64,000 nt of DNA from Halorhabdus salina (GTDB taxonomy: Archaea > Halobacteriota > Halobacteria > Halobacteriales > Haloarculaceae), in assembly GCF_013839425.1 (NCBI RefSeq), contig NZ_JACDNP010000005.1, positions 1 to 64,000 on the forward strand, given 5' to 3'. Positions 26,789 to 35,751 of this stretch are shown here, piece after piece. The position numbers and the translations under genes are program-made. The notes beneath the pieces are model-generated. The model had not been told where the DNA came from. It saw only the letters and a program-made list of their open reading frames with translations, and ran no database searches. Position 1 is the first letter of the stretch; each line of letters starts with the position of its first letter.

Positions 26789-27484
26789 TCACCACATCGC
26801 GGCTGCGACCCCGACGGCGAGCGCCGGCCCCTGCGTAACGATCGCTCGCGGCAGTCGCTGGCGGGCACCGTCGAGCGTATCGGTGAGGGCGCCTGTCGCC
26901 CCGTCGAGAACCCCTTCGCCGTGGCCGACCAAGATCCGGTCAGGCTCCATCTCACCGAGGAGCTCCCGCGGGGGAAACGCCCGACAGGGTAACGTCAGTG
27001 TGACCCGCTCGCCCCCGACCGTCCAGTGAGTCGAGAGTAGGTCCGGCGTGTACAGCGTCCCGTCAGACTCCCGGTAGGCGACCCCCTCGCGCCAACCCGG
27101 AAGCGGATCGACGCGCTCGACGATGAACCCCGACTTTCCGGGTTCGCGTTCGTAGCGTTCGATCGGCGCGTTGACGGTCCCGGGGACGCGATCCATCCAC
27201 TCCGGGAGGAACACGGACACATCGTAGCGATCGGCGAAGACGTCGGCGTCGCGGGTGTGCCAGTTCGAGAGGACGGCGACGCCGACCACCTCGCCGAGAT
27301 CCGCGATCAGGTCGTCCACTCCAGGTGCATCCAGTGGATCGAACAGCCAGACGCCGTCGTCGCCTCTGACGGCGTGACTCGCTCGCTCCCCCCGTTCGTC
27401 AGGGTGGGCGATCCAGCCGACACCGGCGTCGAAGCGATCGACGATCCGGGGATCGGTCGCCTCGCCGCGATCGTAGATCGGCAT
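26789..27484 (-). CDS. Degenerate metallo-beta-lactamase-fold-like protein
   Basis: 231 residues. The pattern GVWLFDPLDAPGVDDLIADLGEVVGVAVLSNWHTRDADVFADRYDVSVFLPEW follows the early strands of the metallo-beta-lactamase fold, but the HxHxDH metal motif is replaced by NWHTRDAD; GHGEGVL later may hold a histidine. It could be a non-canonical hydrolase or a binding protein. The C-terminus ends with a short hydrophobic segment. Start at 27484 (MPIYDRGEATDP); 27511 is an alternative. Confidence 0.6.
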   Translation of the reverse strand: MPIYDRGEATDPRIVDRFDAGVGWIAHPDERGERASHAVRGDDGVWLFDPLDAPGVDDLIADLGEVVGVAVLSNWHTRDADVFADRYDVSVFLPEWMDRVPGTVNAPIERYEREPGKSGFIVERVDPLPGWREGVAYRESDGTLYTPDLLSTHWTVGGERVTLTLPCRAFPPRELLGEMEPDRILVGHGEGVLDGATGALTDTLDGARQRLPRAIVTQGPALAVGVAAAMW

Positions 27485-27550
27485 GGTCGGGACTGGCGAG
27501 GTGTGGGCCAAAGAGCTTCCGGACCCGGGCGAAGAGCGGATCGTCGGCGG

Positions 27551-28036
27551 TCAGTCCAGTCCGGCCGCGAACGCGTAGGCCGCCTCGCCGCCTTTTGGGT
27601 AGCCGCCGTCGAGGCCGATCCGCCAGCCGTCGAGTTCCGCGGGGTCGTCGATCGCGTTCGTGACGACGGTCCTGACGTCGAGTACGTCGACGCCGTAGTA
27701 GTCGTGGGGGATGTCCCGAAGGTACTGGAGTGCCGTCTCGAAGAGACTGCACATTCCTGCATCGTTCTCGAAGTCGTAGTGCTTGTACGCGCCCGCCGCG
27801 ACCTGGACCATCCCGTGGAGGAAGGCACTCTCGGTCGTCCCGCTCCCGTAGTTGTACCATTCGTCCTCGAAACAGTCGTGTGAATCGTGATAGCCCCCGT
27901 CGTTGTAGAGGGCAACGCCGTGGACGACCGCACGCCGGAGCGTCGCGTGCTCCCACTGGCCCTCCGCCGGGTGCCAGCCGGTCGGCGATCCGCTCGCGGG
28001 CGGACCCACGGATGGGTCGCGCGTATGACGGTCCAT
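27551..28036 (-). CDS. DUF309 family protein
   Basis: 161 residues. The family signature is HxxWE-like: [64 protein letters not shown]. The protein is helical and cytoplasmic. The biochemical role is not known. It is followed on the same strand by the metallo-beta-lactamase-like gene 66 nt away. Confidence 0.8.
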   Translation of the reverse strand: MDRHTRDPSVGPPASGSPTGWHPAEGQWEHATLRRAVVHGVALYNDGGYHDSHDCFEDEWYNYGSGTTESAFLHGMVQVAAGAYKHYDFENDAGMCSLFETALQYLRDIPHDYYGVDVLDVRTVVTNAIDDPAELDGWRIGLDGGYPKGGEAAYAFAAGLD

Positions 28037-28159
28037 TGATTGTCGGGAGGGGCCGAAAACGGGTAAGTTCAGCGTCCGGGGAAGTGCGACCGTTCGGACG
28101 TGTCGGACAGATCGAAACCGCGTGATTTAACCGCCCGAACGAAGTGTTCCCGAATGCGT

Positions 28160-28243
28160 GCGAGGGTAGCCAAGCCTGGAAACGGCGGCGGACTCAAGAT
28201 CCGCTCCCGTAGGGGTCCATGCGTTCAAATCGCATCCCTCGCA
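28160..28243 (+). tRNA. tRNA-Leu(CAA)
   Basis: 84 nt. Acceptor GCGAGGG/CCCTCGC with discriminator A; anticodon stem GCGGA/TCCGC around loop CTCAAGA (anticodon CAA); long variable arm TCCCGTAGGGGTCC; T-arm ATGCG/CGCAT with loop TTCAAAT. It is followed by hairpins and further copies of its acceptor end CCCTCGCA. Confidence 0.95.
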
Positions 28244-28338
28244 CTGCTGGGCCCATGCGGCCCCTCGCAACAGTGCAGGAAGATCGTCCCTCTCGGGGGC
28301 CATCTTCCCTCGCAAAATTACTGCTGAAGTTGACTGGG

Positions 28339-28557
28339 AAGCCACGCCTGGAAACGGCGGCGGACGCAAGATCCGCTCCCGTAGGGTCCTCGTGAGTAGC
28401 GAGGACGAACGACAGTGAGTCCTCGACCAGAGCGAACGGAGAGCATAGCGAGCCGTGAGCAGCGAGGACGAACGACAGTGAGTCCTCGGAGCGAGCGGTG
28501 TAACCGCGAGCAGAGTGAGTCTTCCGGTGGTCCATGCGTTCGGTTGCATCCCTCGCA
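28339..28557 (+). pseudogene. Broken second copy of tRNA-Leu(CAA)
   Basis: From GCCACGCCTGGAAACGGCGG (28341) through the anticodon arm to CTCCCGTAGGG the sequence copies tRNA-Leu, but the anticodon loop has changed from CTCAAGA to CGCAAGA. In the variable arm about 150 nt of repeat-rich DNA is inserted; the copy then resumes at GGTCCATGCGTTCGG and ends in CCCTCGCA. The T-loop is altered and the 5' acceptor strand is missing. It cannot make a functional tRNA. Confidence 0.85.
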
Positions 28558-28856
28558 CTGCTGGGCCCACGCGGCCCCTCGCAACCAGTGCAGGAAGATC
28601 GGCGAGGTCGCGAAGCGACCTCGATGCGAACGGCGCGCCGCGCCGTGAGCTGGAGCGGTCTTCCCTCGCAAAATTACTCACAGCATACAACCCGATAGCG
28701 ACTGCACTACCGGCTTCGAAGTCATCTACAGACAGCCGTTCCCACCGTAGTGGGTGGCTGCGCACTGGTGTAAATCTCGGAAGAACGATTTCACTAATTA
28801 CTAAATGCCTGGGGGTCGTAGGTGAATGTACAACAGGATGTCAGCCCGAGCACCAG

Positions 28857-28897
28857 GTGACTGTCGCGTTTCGAGGACGGTCACGCGATTCACGTGA
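28857..28897. promoter_or_regulatory. Possible operators before the GH3 gene
   Basis: GTGACTGTC (28857-28865) and GACGGTCAC (28876-28884) form an inverted repeat with one mismatch; a second palindrome TCACGTGA lies at 28890-28897. Both are 30-70 nt before the GH3 ATG at 28928, where sugar-responsive control would be expected. Inference from position. Confidence 0.35.
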
Positions 28898-28927
28898 TCC
28901 AGCCTGACGTCTACCCATAGCTAATCC

Positions 28928-31153
28928 ATGACTAACCCAGATTCTTCCAACGACCGAATCGATGCACTGATCGAGAAACTCACCCTTCAGGAGAAGATCG
29001 ACCTCGTTCACGGCGATCACGACCCGGCCGAACTGGCGACAGGGTATCTGCCGGGCAACGACCGCGTTGGGGTTCCGTCGCTGTCGCTGGTCGACGGCCC
29101 GATGGGTGTTCGGGCAGTCACCGCGACGGCGTTCCCCGCCTCGATCGCGCTGGCAGCCGCCTGGGACAGTGACCTCGCACGCGAGCAGGGCGAGGCCCTC
29201 GGGACGGAAGTCTTGGGCGCCGATCAGGACGTCCTGCTGGCTCCCGGGTTCAATATCATCCGGGCCCCGCAGTGCGGTCGCTCTTTCGAATACTACAGCG
29301 AGGATCCACACCTGTCGAGTCGACTCGCCGTTGGGACCATCGAGAGCGTCCAGTCGGCCGGCGCGATGGCGACGGCGAAACACTACGTGGCCAACAATCA
29401 GGAACACCAGCGACACGCCGTCAGCGCCGAGGTCGACGAGCGAACGCTCCGAGAGATCTATCTTCCGGCCTTCGAGGCGGCCGTGAAAGAAGCCGACGTG
29501 GCGTCGGTGATGGCGTCGTACAACCGAATCAACGGCACCTATGCGACCGAACACGAGCGGCTTCTCACGGATGTCCTCAAAGACGAGTGGGGCTTCGATG
29601 GCTTCGTCGTCTCGGACTGGTGGGCAACGACCGACGCCGTCGGTGCTGCCCGTGGCGGGCTCGACCTCGATATGCCCGGCGTCCCGGTCCACGAATGGCA
29701 GGAGAACGAGAGTCGCATCCACCGGGCGATCGGTGCGTTGCCTGATGCCGCGCCGAAAGACAAACTCGCTGCACTCGCGGCCAAACCGTGGCTGCCTGAC
29801 GGGGCGAATCCGAACCTCTTCGAGGGGAGCGTTTTCGAGGACCCACTCCGGGAAGCCGTCAAGGGTGGCAAAGTCCCCGAAACTGCCCTCGATGAGAAGA
29901 TCGCTCGCACGCTCTCCCAGATGGAACGCTTTGGCATGTTTGACGACGAACAACCCGAGGGGTCGGTTAACGACCCTGCCCACGAGACGGTTGCTCGTCG
30001 CGTCGCCGAGCGTGGGACGGTCCTCCTCCAGAACGACGGCGTCCTCCCGCTGGATGAAGAGCCTGCATCCATTGCTGTCATCGGGCCGAACGCCGACAAG
30101 GCCAAGATCGGTGGCGGCGGGAGTTCTGAAGTCGATCCCACCGATGCCATCAGCCCGCTCGATGGCATCCGTGAACGCACAGATGGCGAGACAACCGTCT
30201 CCTTCGAGCGCGGCGTCGAACGGATCGAGGACCCCCACGACGAGGATGAGGGTCCCTTCGGTCTCCCCGTTCCGGATGCGATCGACGACGCACTGTCGGG
30301 CGACGACGAGGGCCCATCGATCGACGCGGCGGCTCGCGTTGCCGAGTCTGCGGACGTCGCTGTCGTCGTGGTTCAGGACAACGCTTCAGAGAGCGAGGAC
30401 CGCTCGCTATGGCTGCCCAACGAACAGGATCAACTGGTCGCTGCTGTCGCCGATGCAGCCGAGAAGACGGTCGTCGTCGCGCGGACGGCCGGACCGGTCC
30501 GGATGCCCTGGGCCGGTGACGTCGACGCGATCGTCGAGACCTGGTATCCCGGTCAGGAAGACGGCCACGTCACCGCCTCGGTCCTCTTCGGCGATGTCGA
30601 CCCGAGCGGCCGCCTGCCGGTCACCTTCGCCCGCCGGACCGATCATTACCCCGCAAGCACGGAGGGCCAGTACCCTGGCATCGAACTGGAGGCGGAGTAC
30701 TCCGAGGGTGTGTTCGTGGGCTATCGGCACTTCGACGCTGAGGACATCGAACCGCTGTTCCCGTTCGGGCATGGCCTGAGCTACACCGACTTCGAGTACG
30801 ACGACGTGACCGTCGAGGCAGGTGACGGCCCCGAAGCGACGGTGGAGGTAACCGTCGAGAACGTCGGCGATCGCGACGGTCACGAGGTCGTTCAGGCGTA
30901 TCTCGGCCAGGACGACCCGTCGGTCGAACGCCCGCCCAAAGAGCTGGCTGCCTTCGAATCGGTCGAACTCGCCGCCGGCGAGTCCAAGACGGTCACGCTC
31001 GAAATCGAGGAGCGTGACTTCGCCTATTACGACACCGAGGAGTCGGCCTGGACGGTTGAGGACGGCGACTATACGGTGTCAGTCGGCCGCTCCTCGCGGG
31101 ACATCGTCGACACTGACACGGTTTCCGTCGAGGACTTGACGGTCGTCGAATAA
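28928..31153 (+). CDS. Glycoside hydrolase family 3 beta-glucosidase
   Basis: 741 residues, full length for three-domain GH3 enzymes. The N-terminal barrel carries the substrate site RSFEYYSEDP and KHYVANNQEHQRH, and the nucleophile region GFVVSDWW with Asp230. The alpha/beta sandwich domain follows after about residue 360 (VLPLDEEPASIAVIGPNADK), and a fibronectin III-like domain ends the protein (FEYDDVTVEAGDGPEATVEVTVENVGDRDGHEVVQAYL). No signal peptide, so it acts inside the cell on imported beta-glucosides or xylosides. Stand-alone gene, downstream of the tRNA-Leu repeat zone. Confidence 0.95.
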   Translation: MTNPDSSNDRIDALIEKLTLQEKIDLVHGDHDPAELATGYLPGNDRVGVPSLSLVDGPMGVRAVTATAFPASIALAAAWDSDLAREQGEALGTEVLGADQDVLLAPGFNIIRAPQCGRSFEYYSEDPHLSSRLAVGTIESVQSAGAMATAKHYVANNQEHQRHAVSAEVDERTLREIYLPAFEAAVKEADVASVMASYNRINGTYATEHERLLTDVLKDEWGFDGFVVSDWWATTDAVGAARGGLDLDMPGVPVHEWQENESRIHRAIGALPDAAPKDKLAALAAKPWLPDGANPNLFEGSVFEDPLREAVKGGKVPETALDEKIARTLSQMERFGMFDDEQPEGSVNDPAHETVARRVAERGTVLLQNDGVLPLDEEPASIAVIGPNADKAKIGGGGSSEVDPTDAISPLDGIRERTDGETTVSFERGVERIEDPHDEDEGPFGLPVPDAIDDALSGDDEGPSIDAAARVAESADVAVVVVQDNASESEDRSLWLPNEQDQLVAAVADAAEKTVVVARTAGPVRMPWAGDVDAIVETWYPGQEDGHVTASVLFGDVDPSGRLPVTFARRTDHYPASTEGQYPGIELEAEYSEGVFVGYRHFDAEDIEPLFPFGHGLSYTDFEYDDVTVEAGDGPEATVEVTVENVGDRDGHEVVQAYLGQDDPSVERPPKELAAFESVELAAGESKTVTLEIEERDFAYYDTEESAWTVEDGDYTVSVGRSSRDIVDTDTVSVEDLTVVE

Positions 31154-31297
31154 TCGATTTCAGGAGTATCTGTTTTCGACGCGATGGCTGATCTTCAGTG
31201 AAGAACTGACCGAACCCGAACGCCGTCTGTGTCTCAGAACCGGCGAAGCGTTTCCTGGGGACAACAACTATCATGGTCCGGTCCGTCGCTTGTGCGT

Positions 31298-31705
31298 ATG
31301 GCACAAACGTACGACCGCGGGGCCGTCGAGGACGTCGGCCGCTGGCGAGAGTTCTCCGCCGGGATGTGGGCGTGGGTGCTCCACAAGTTCACCGGCTGGG
31401 TGCTCGTCGGCTATCTGTTTACGCATATCGCTGTGTTGAGTACCGCTATCGGCGCTGATCCGGCCGCCGCACCCCAGGATCTGTACACGACGACGCTTGT
31501 GGGACTGGAAGACTTGCTGGTCGTGCGACTGCTCGAAGTCGGGTTGCTTGCCGTCGCAGTCTTTCACATGCTCAACGGCATTCGACTCCTGTTTATCGAT
31601 CTGGGCCTCGGACTAGAGCGCCAGGACCAGAGCTTCTACGCATCGCTGATCATCACGGGCGCAATCGCGGTCGCCAGCGTCCCAACGTTCCTCGCGGGGG
31701 TGTGA
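31298..31705 (+). CDS. sdhC: Succinate dehydrogenase cytochrome b subunit
   Basis: 135 residues with three membrane helices. [28 protein letters not shown] contains the usual region with a likely heme-ligand histidine; a second histidine lies in [12 protein letters not shown]. Membrane anchor and quinone site of complex II. Start at 31298 ([12 protein letters not shown]) follows a TATA-like ACTATCAT about 30 nt upstream. First gene of sdhCDBA. Confidence 0.93.
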   Translation: MAQTYDRGAVEDVGRWREFSAGMWAWVLHKFTGWVLVGYLFTHIAVLSTAIGADPAAAPQDLYTTTLVGLEDLLVVRLLEVGLLAVAVFHMLNGIRLLFIDLGLGLERQDQSFYASLIITGAIAVASVPTFLAGV

Positions 31706-31708
31706 TCG

Positions 31709-32077
31709 ATGGCAGAATACTACTCTTCGTTCGAATCGGGCGGCTGGGGCTGGTTCCTCCAGCGGATTACAGCCGTCGTCTTGATCGGAACGCTTGCCTT
31801 TCATTTCTTCCTGCTGCACTTCGTCAACCACGCCGCCGAGATCACGCTTGCGGGGACCCAAGCCCGGATGAGTCAGGTCGGGTATTTCCTGACGATGATT
31901 GTCTTCCTCGTCACCGCGACGTTCCACGGCGTCAACGGAGTGTACAACGCACTGCTCAACCAGGGCATCTCGGGGACCCAAAAGCGCGTCGCCAAGTTTG
32001 GTCTCTCGCTGGCCGGTCTGCTATTGATCGTCCAGGGAGTCCGCGTGGCAATCGCAATGGCGGGGATTAGCCTATGA
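31709..32077 (+). CDS. sdhD: Succinate dehydrogenase membrane subunit
   Basis: 122 residues, three membrane helices, with GGWGWFLQRITAVVLIGTLAFHFFLLHFVNH and TATFHGVNGVYNALLNQGISG. It pairs with SdhC to hold heme and quinone. It begins three bases after the sdhC stop and overlaps sdhB by 4 nt (ATGA), so translation is coupled. Confidence 0.92.
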   Translation: MAEYYSSFESGGWGWFLQRITAVVLIGTLAFHFFLLHFVNHAAEITLAGTQARMSQVGYFLTMIVFLVTATFHGVNGVYNALLNQGISGTQKRVAKFGLSLAGLLLIVQGVRVAIAMAGISL

Positions 32078-33003
32078 GTGCCGACACTGACCCAGAGACG
32101 GACACAGAAGCGGAGGTCGAAGCCGAGACAGAGACGCCGCCTCCCGCTGACACCGAGCCGGAACCGTCCGTGCCTGAACCCGGCACGGAATCCCACCAGG
32201 ACAGGCGGATGCGCGAAAAGGGCGAACAGGCGATCGCCCGCGAGGAGGCAGCCGCGGACGCGGCGGCCGAAGAGATCGAAACCGTCGAGATCCGGGTCTA
32301 CCGGTACGATCCCGAGGTCGAGGGCAAGACGACGCCACGGTTCGACGCCTTCCATGTCCCCATCGAAGAGGGAATGACGGTACTTGACGCGTTGATCTAT
32401 GCGCGCGACGAGTTCGATTCGAGTCTGACCTTCCGTCACTCCTGCCGGCAGGGTGTCTGTGGGTCGGACGCGCTGTTCGTCAACGGCGCCCAGCGGCTCG
32501 GGTGTCAGACCCAGATTTCCGATCTCGAGGCCCCGGTCCAGATCGAACCGTTGCCCCACCAGGAGGTCGTCAAGGATCTCGTCGTGGACATGCAGCATTT
32601 CTACGAGCAGATGGACGCCGTCGAGCCGTACTTCGATCCGGACGAGGAACCTGAAGAGGATCTAGAGGAACAACGCCAGACCCGAGAGAACCGCGAGAAG
32701 ATCAAGCTCTCGACGCGGTGTATCCAGTGTGGGGCGTGTACGTCCTCGTGTAACGTCGCTGCTGGTGACAACCAGTATCTCGGTCCAGCGGCGATCAACA
32801 AGGCCTATCGGTTCGTCATGGACAAACGCGAAGGCGAAGATCGTCGGAAGCAACGTCTGGAGACTGTCAAACAGGAACACGGCGTCTGGCGGTGTCAGAC
32901 CCAATTCTCCTGTACGGAGGTCTGTCCGAAGGACATCCCGCTGACCGAGCACATTCAGGAACTGAAGCGCGAAGCGATCAAGGAAGACATCAAATTCTGG
33001 TGA
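32074..33003 (+). CDS. sdhB: Succinate dehydrogenase iron-sulfur subunit
   Basis: 309 residues, longer than the usual ~240-290 because of a 70-residue Glu/Asp/Pro-rich N-terminal extension before VEIRVYRYDPEVEG. The [2Fe-2S] site is SCRQGVCGSDALFVNG with a later Cys; the [4Fe-4S] and [3Fe-4S] sites are CIQCGACTSSC and CTEVCP. It carries electrons from the flavin of SdhA to the membrane quinone. The acidic extension is probably a salt adaptation, not a catalytic part. Confidence 0.94.
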   Translation: MSADTDPETDTEAEVEAETETPPPADTEPEPSVPEPGTESHQDRRMREKGEQAIAREEAAADAAAEEIETVEIRVYRYDPEVEGKTTPRFDAFHVPIEEGMTVLDALIYARDEFDSSLTFRHSCRQGVCGSDALFVNGAQRLGCQTQISDLEAPVQIEPLPHQEVVKDLVVDMQHFYEQMDAVEPYFDPDEEPEEDLEEQRQTRENREKIKLSTRCIQCGACTSSCNVAAGDNQYLGPAAINKAYRFVMDKREGEDRRKQRLETVKQEHGVWRCQTQFSCTEVCPKDIPLTEHIQELKREAIKEDIKFW

Positions 33004-33008
33004 TTACA

Positions 33009-34841
33009 ATGCACGAACACGACGTCATCGTCGTCGGTGCGGGCGGCGCGGGGTTACGAGCAGCGATCGCGGCCAAAGAGGAGGGGGCCGACGTAGCTAT
33101 CGTGACGAAGCTTCATCCAGTCCGCAGCCACACGGGCGCGGCCGAGGGCGGGATCAACGCGGCCCTTCAGGAGGAAGACTCCTGGGAAGACCACGCCTAT
33201 GACACGATGAAGGGCTCGGACTTCCTGGGGGATGCCCCGGCGATCGAGACCCTGACAAAGGACGCCCGGGAGGACGTCATCCAACTCGAACACTGGGGGA
33301 TGCCCTTTTCCCGCGAAGAAGACGGGACGGTCTCTCAGCGCCCCTTCGGCGGGCTTTCCTATCCGCGGACGACCTACGCCGGTGCGGAGACGGGCCACCA
33401 CCTGCTGCACACGATGTACGAACAGGTGGTCAAGCGCGGGATCGAGGTCTACGAGGAGTGGTACGTCACTGACCTCGCGGTCACCGACGAGGACGATCCC
33501 GAAGACCGGACCTGTCACGGCGTCGCCGCCTACGACATCAAGAACGGCGCAGTCGAGGGATTCCGTGCTCGGGACAGTGTCATCCTGGCGACCGGCGGAC
33601 TCGGCCAGGTGTTCGATCATACGACCAACGCGGTCGCCAACACCGGCGACGGCCAGGCGATGGCCTACCGGGCTGGCGTGCCCTTAGAAGACATGGAGTT
33701 CGTCCAGTTCCATCCCACGTCGCTTCCCTCGACCGGCGTCCTCATCTCCGAGGCTGTCCGTGGCGAGGGTGGCATCCTCTACAATGCCGAGGGTGAGCGA
33801 TTCATGTTCGAGCGCGGGTACGCCAACAACGAGGGCGAACTCGCCTCCCGTGACGTGGTCTCTCGGGCGGAACTCACTGAGATCAACGAAGGGCGGGGAA
33901 TCGAAGACGAATACGTCCACCTCGATATGCGCCACCTCGGTGAAGAGCGCATCATGGACCGATTGGAGAACATTCTCCATCTCGCAGCGGACTTCGAGGG
34001 CGTCGACGGCTTAGAGGAGCCCATGCCGGTCAAACCCGGCCAGCACTACCAGATGGGTGGTATCGAGACCGACGAGAACGGCGAGACCTGTATCGAGGGG
34101 CTCTATGCGGCCGGTGAGTGCGCCTGTGTCTCAGTTCACGGCGCCAATCGTCTCGGTGGGAACGCCCTGCCGGAACTGTTCGTCTTTGGCAAGCGCGCGG
34201 GCTATCACGCCGCCGGCCGGGATATGAAGACGGCAGAGATCCCGACTGGGCCATCGGCCCGCAGTGAGGCCGGTGACGTGAGCCCGGCGGTCGAACCTGG
34301 GGCGATCGAACCTGCCACGGACGAGGACGCGGTCGCCGATGGCGGCCAAACGGCTGACCCGACGGCTATCGTCGATCAGGAGGTCGAAGCTGAACGGGAA
34401 CGCATCGAGCGCCTTCTCGAAGACGACGGGACGAACCACGCCGACATCCGCGCGGACGTCCAGCAGACGATGACCGAATACGTCAACGTCTTCCGGACCG
34501 AGGAGGGGATCGAGACGGCACTCGAAGACTTGCAGGATGCCCGGCGGGACTACCAAGACGTGGCAGTCGAGGATCCATCCCGGACGTTCAACACTGACCT
34601 CATCCACACCTTGGAGACGCGAAATATCATCGATCTCGCCGAGACGATCGCGCTGGGTGCACTCGCCCGGACTGAATTCCGTGGGGCCCACTGGCGGGCT
34701 GAACACCAGACCCGTAAGGACGACGAGTGGCTCAAGCATACGATGATCGCCTGGAACAACGGCGATCTCGACCTCTATTACGTCCCGGTCATCCTCGACG
34801 GTGAGAGCAAAACGTACGAACCGGTCGACCGCAGTTATTGA
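33009..34841 (+). CDS. sdhA: Succinate dehydrogenase flavoprotein subunit
   Basis: 610 residues. VIVVGAGGAGLRAAI at the N-terminus binds FAD, and RSHTGAAEGG carries His41, the position of covalent FAD attachment. Substrate-site regions QFHPTSL and HGANRLGGNALPELFVFG follow. It oxidises succinate to fumarate. An acidic linker near residues 415-460 is a haloarchaeal insertion. Start at 33009 (MHEHDVIVVG), 5 nt after the sdhB stop. A hairpin (CCGTCTGCTGACGG) right after the stop may end the transcript. Confidence 0.95.
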   Translation: MHEHDVIVVGAGGAGLRAAIAAKEEGADVAIVTKLHPVRSHTGAAEGGINAALQEEDSWEDHAYDTMKGSDFLGDAPAIETLTKDAREDVIQLEHWGMPFSREEDGTVSQRPFGGLSYPRTTYAGAETGHHLLHTMYEQVVKRGIEVYEEWYVTDLAVTDEDDPEDRTCHGVAAYDIKNGAVEGFRARDSVILATGGLGQVFDHTTNAVANTGDGQAMAYRAGVPLEDMEFVQFHPTSLPSTGVLISEAVRGEGGILYNAEGERFMFERGYANNEGELASRDVVSRAELTEINEGRGIEDEYVHLDMRHLGEERIMDRLENILHLAADFEGVDGLEEPMPVKPGQHYQMGGIETDENGETCIEGLYAAGECACVSVHGANRLGGNALPELFVFGKRAGYHAAGRDMKTAEIPTGPSARSEAGDVSPAVEPGAIEPATDEDAVADGGQTADPTAIVDQEVEAERERIERLLEDDGTNHADIRADVQQTMTEYVNVFRTEEGIETALEDLQDARRDYQDVAVEDPSRTFNTDLIHTLETRNIIDLAETIALGALARTEFRGAHWRAEHQTRKDDEWLKHTMIAWNNGDLDLYYVPVILDGESKTYEPVDRSY

Positions 34842-34948
34842 CGCGAATACCGTCTGCTGACGGTGTTGGTTTGCCACTACTGACTGATTTGTGTCTGTAC
34901 TTCTATGGGGACGCTGCTATTATTGAGTGAACGGATCGAAAGTAAAGT

Positions 34949-34978
34949 GGGTGGGGTGGGGGGGTGGGGGAGAGTGGG
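34949..34978 (+). other. G-rich tract with quadruplex potential
   Basis: Thirty bases made almost only of G with single T or A breaks (runs of 3, 4, 7 and 5 G). Located in the 374-nt gap after sdhA (34842-35215), which has no gene. A palindrome CACCATATGGTG follows at about 34979-34990. On the plus strand the tract could fold into a G-quadruplex in the 3' region of the sdh transcript. Confidence 0.7.
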
Positions 34979-35215
34979 CACCATATGGTGCCACACGAAC
35001 AACACAGTGCATCATGGTAAAAAGGTTGTTGGCCGCATTATCATAACTGATTCTCGTATGTACGATCGACCAACTGCGTGGAGATGGCGTGGCATACCAT
35101 TCGATAAGATGCGTCGTCGTCGGGCTCACTCTGATAGCAGTTGTTGATCTGAGGAGCTATCGTTGGCGTCGAATAAGTCTCGAAGCCGGACATATAGGTG
35201 TATACTCGAAGTCGA

Positions 35216-35665
35216 TCAGTCTGAACTGGCGTCCAGATGCGTACAGTGCTTTGCCTCGGCATCATAACAGTCCGGGCATTCCTCACGGCGGTCGACGTAC
35301 CGGGTCAACCGAGCGGCAACATCGTCACTTAGTGCGTGTTCGAGTTCGCACGCTTCCTCGTGAAACCCCTCAGTCACGTCCAGTCCATCGACGAGGAATC
35401 GCTCGATGAGGCAGTGTTTGGCTAGTAAGTCCGCTGCTTGACGCTCACCTGCGTCGGTAAGGGTGGCTCCGCGTCGCTTTTCGTATTCGAGGAGTCCGTC
35501 GTCCTGGAGGCGCGAGAGCATCTGTGTAACGCTGGGCGGGGAGACAGCTAGTCGGTCAGCGATTGCACCGGTCCGAGCCGGCTGGCCGTCCCTGGAGAGC
35601 AGATATATCTCCTTGAGATACATCTCGACGCTCTCGCTGACGGCCGAACTGCCGTGGTGGCTCAT
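35216..35665 (-). CDS. DtxR/IdeR-family metal-dependent regulator
   Basis: 149 residues. The N-terminal winged helix (SVEMYLKEIYLLSRDGQPARTGAIADRLAVSPPSVTQMLSRLQDDGLLEYEKRRG) is followed by the dimerisation and metal domain HCLIERFLVDGLDVTEGFHEEACELEHALSDDVAARL. The C-terminus holds CPDC and H/C residues (EECPDCYDAEAKHCTHLD) that might bind metal. No SH3-like third domain, as in short archaeal members. It would repress iron or manganese uptake genes; no such genes are adjacent. Confidence 0.9.
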   Translation of the reverse strand: MSHHGSSAVSESVEMYLKEIYLLSRDGQPARTGAIADRLAVSPPSVTQMLSRLQDDGLLEYEKRRGATLTDAGERQAADLLAKHCLIERFLVDGLDVTEGFHEEACELEHALSDDVAARLTRYVDRREECPDCYDAEAKHCTHLDASSD

Positions 35666-35751
35666 GATAGTTTCGTGTAATGCCCAACCAATGAAATACT
35701 CACGGGTCCGCTAAAGTTGGTCGCCCCTCACACCGACTGCCCGATGGACGT

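Larger units (their letters stand above)
28244..28927. repeat. Repeat-filled spacer after tRNA-Leu
   Basis: No gene. The acceptor motif CCCTCGCA recurs twice within about 75 nt after the tRNA (near 28258 and 28311), with hairpins GGGCC/GGCCC and GAAGAT/ATCTTC. The whole tRNA-plus-trailer unit is then repeated (28339-28680), interrupted by an insertion. Within that insertion GAGGACGAACGACAGTGAGT occurs twice, about 65 nt apart. The last 240 nt is the region upstream of the GH3 gene. Confidence 0.7.

Noticed and set aside
28841-30238. Long minus-strand frame opposite the GH3 gene
   Set aside because: Antisense shadow of a clear GH3 enzyme.
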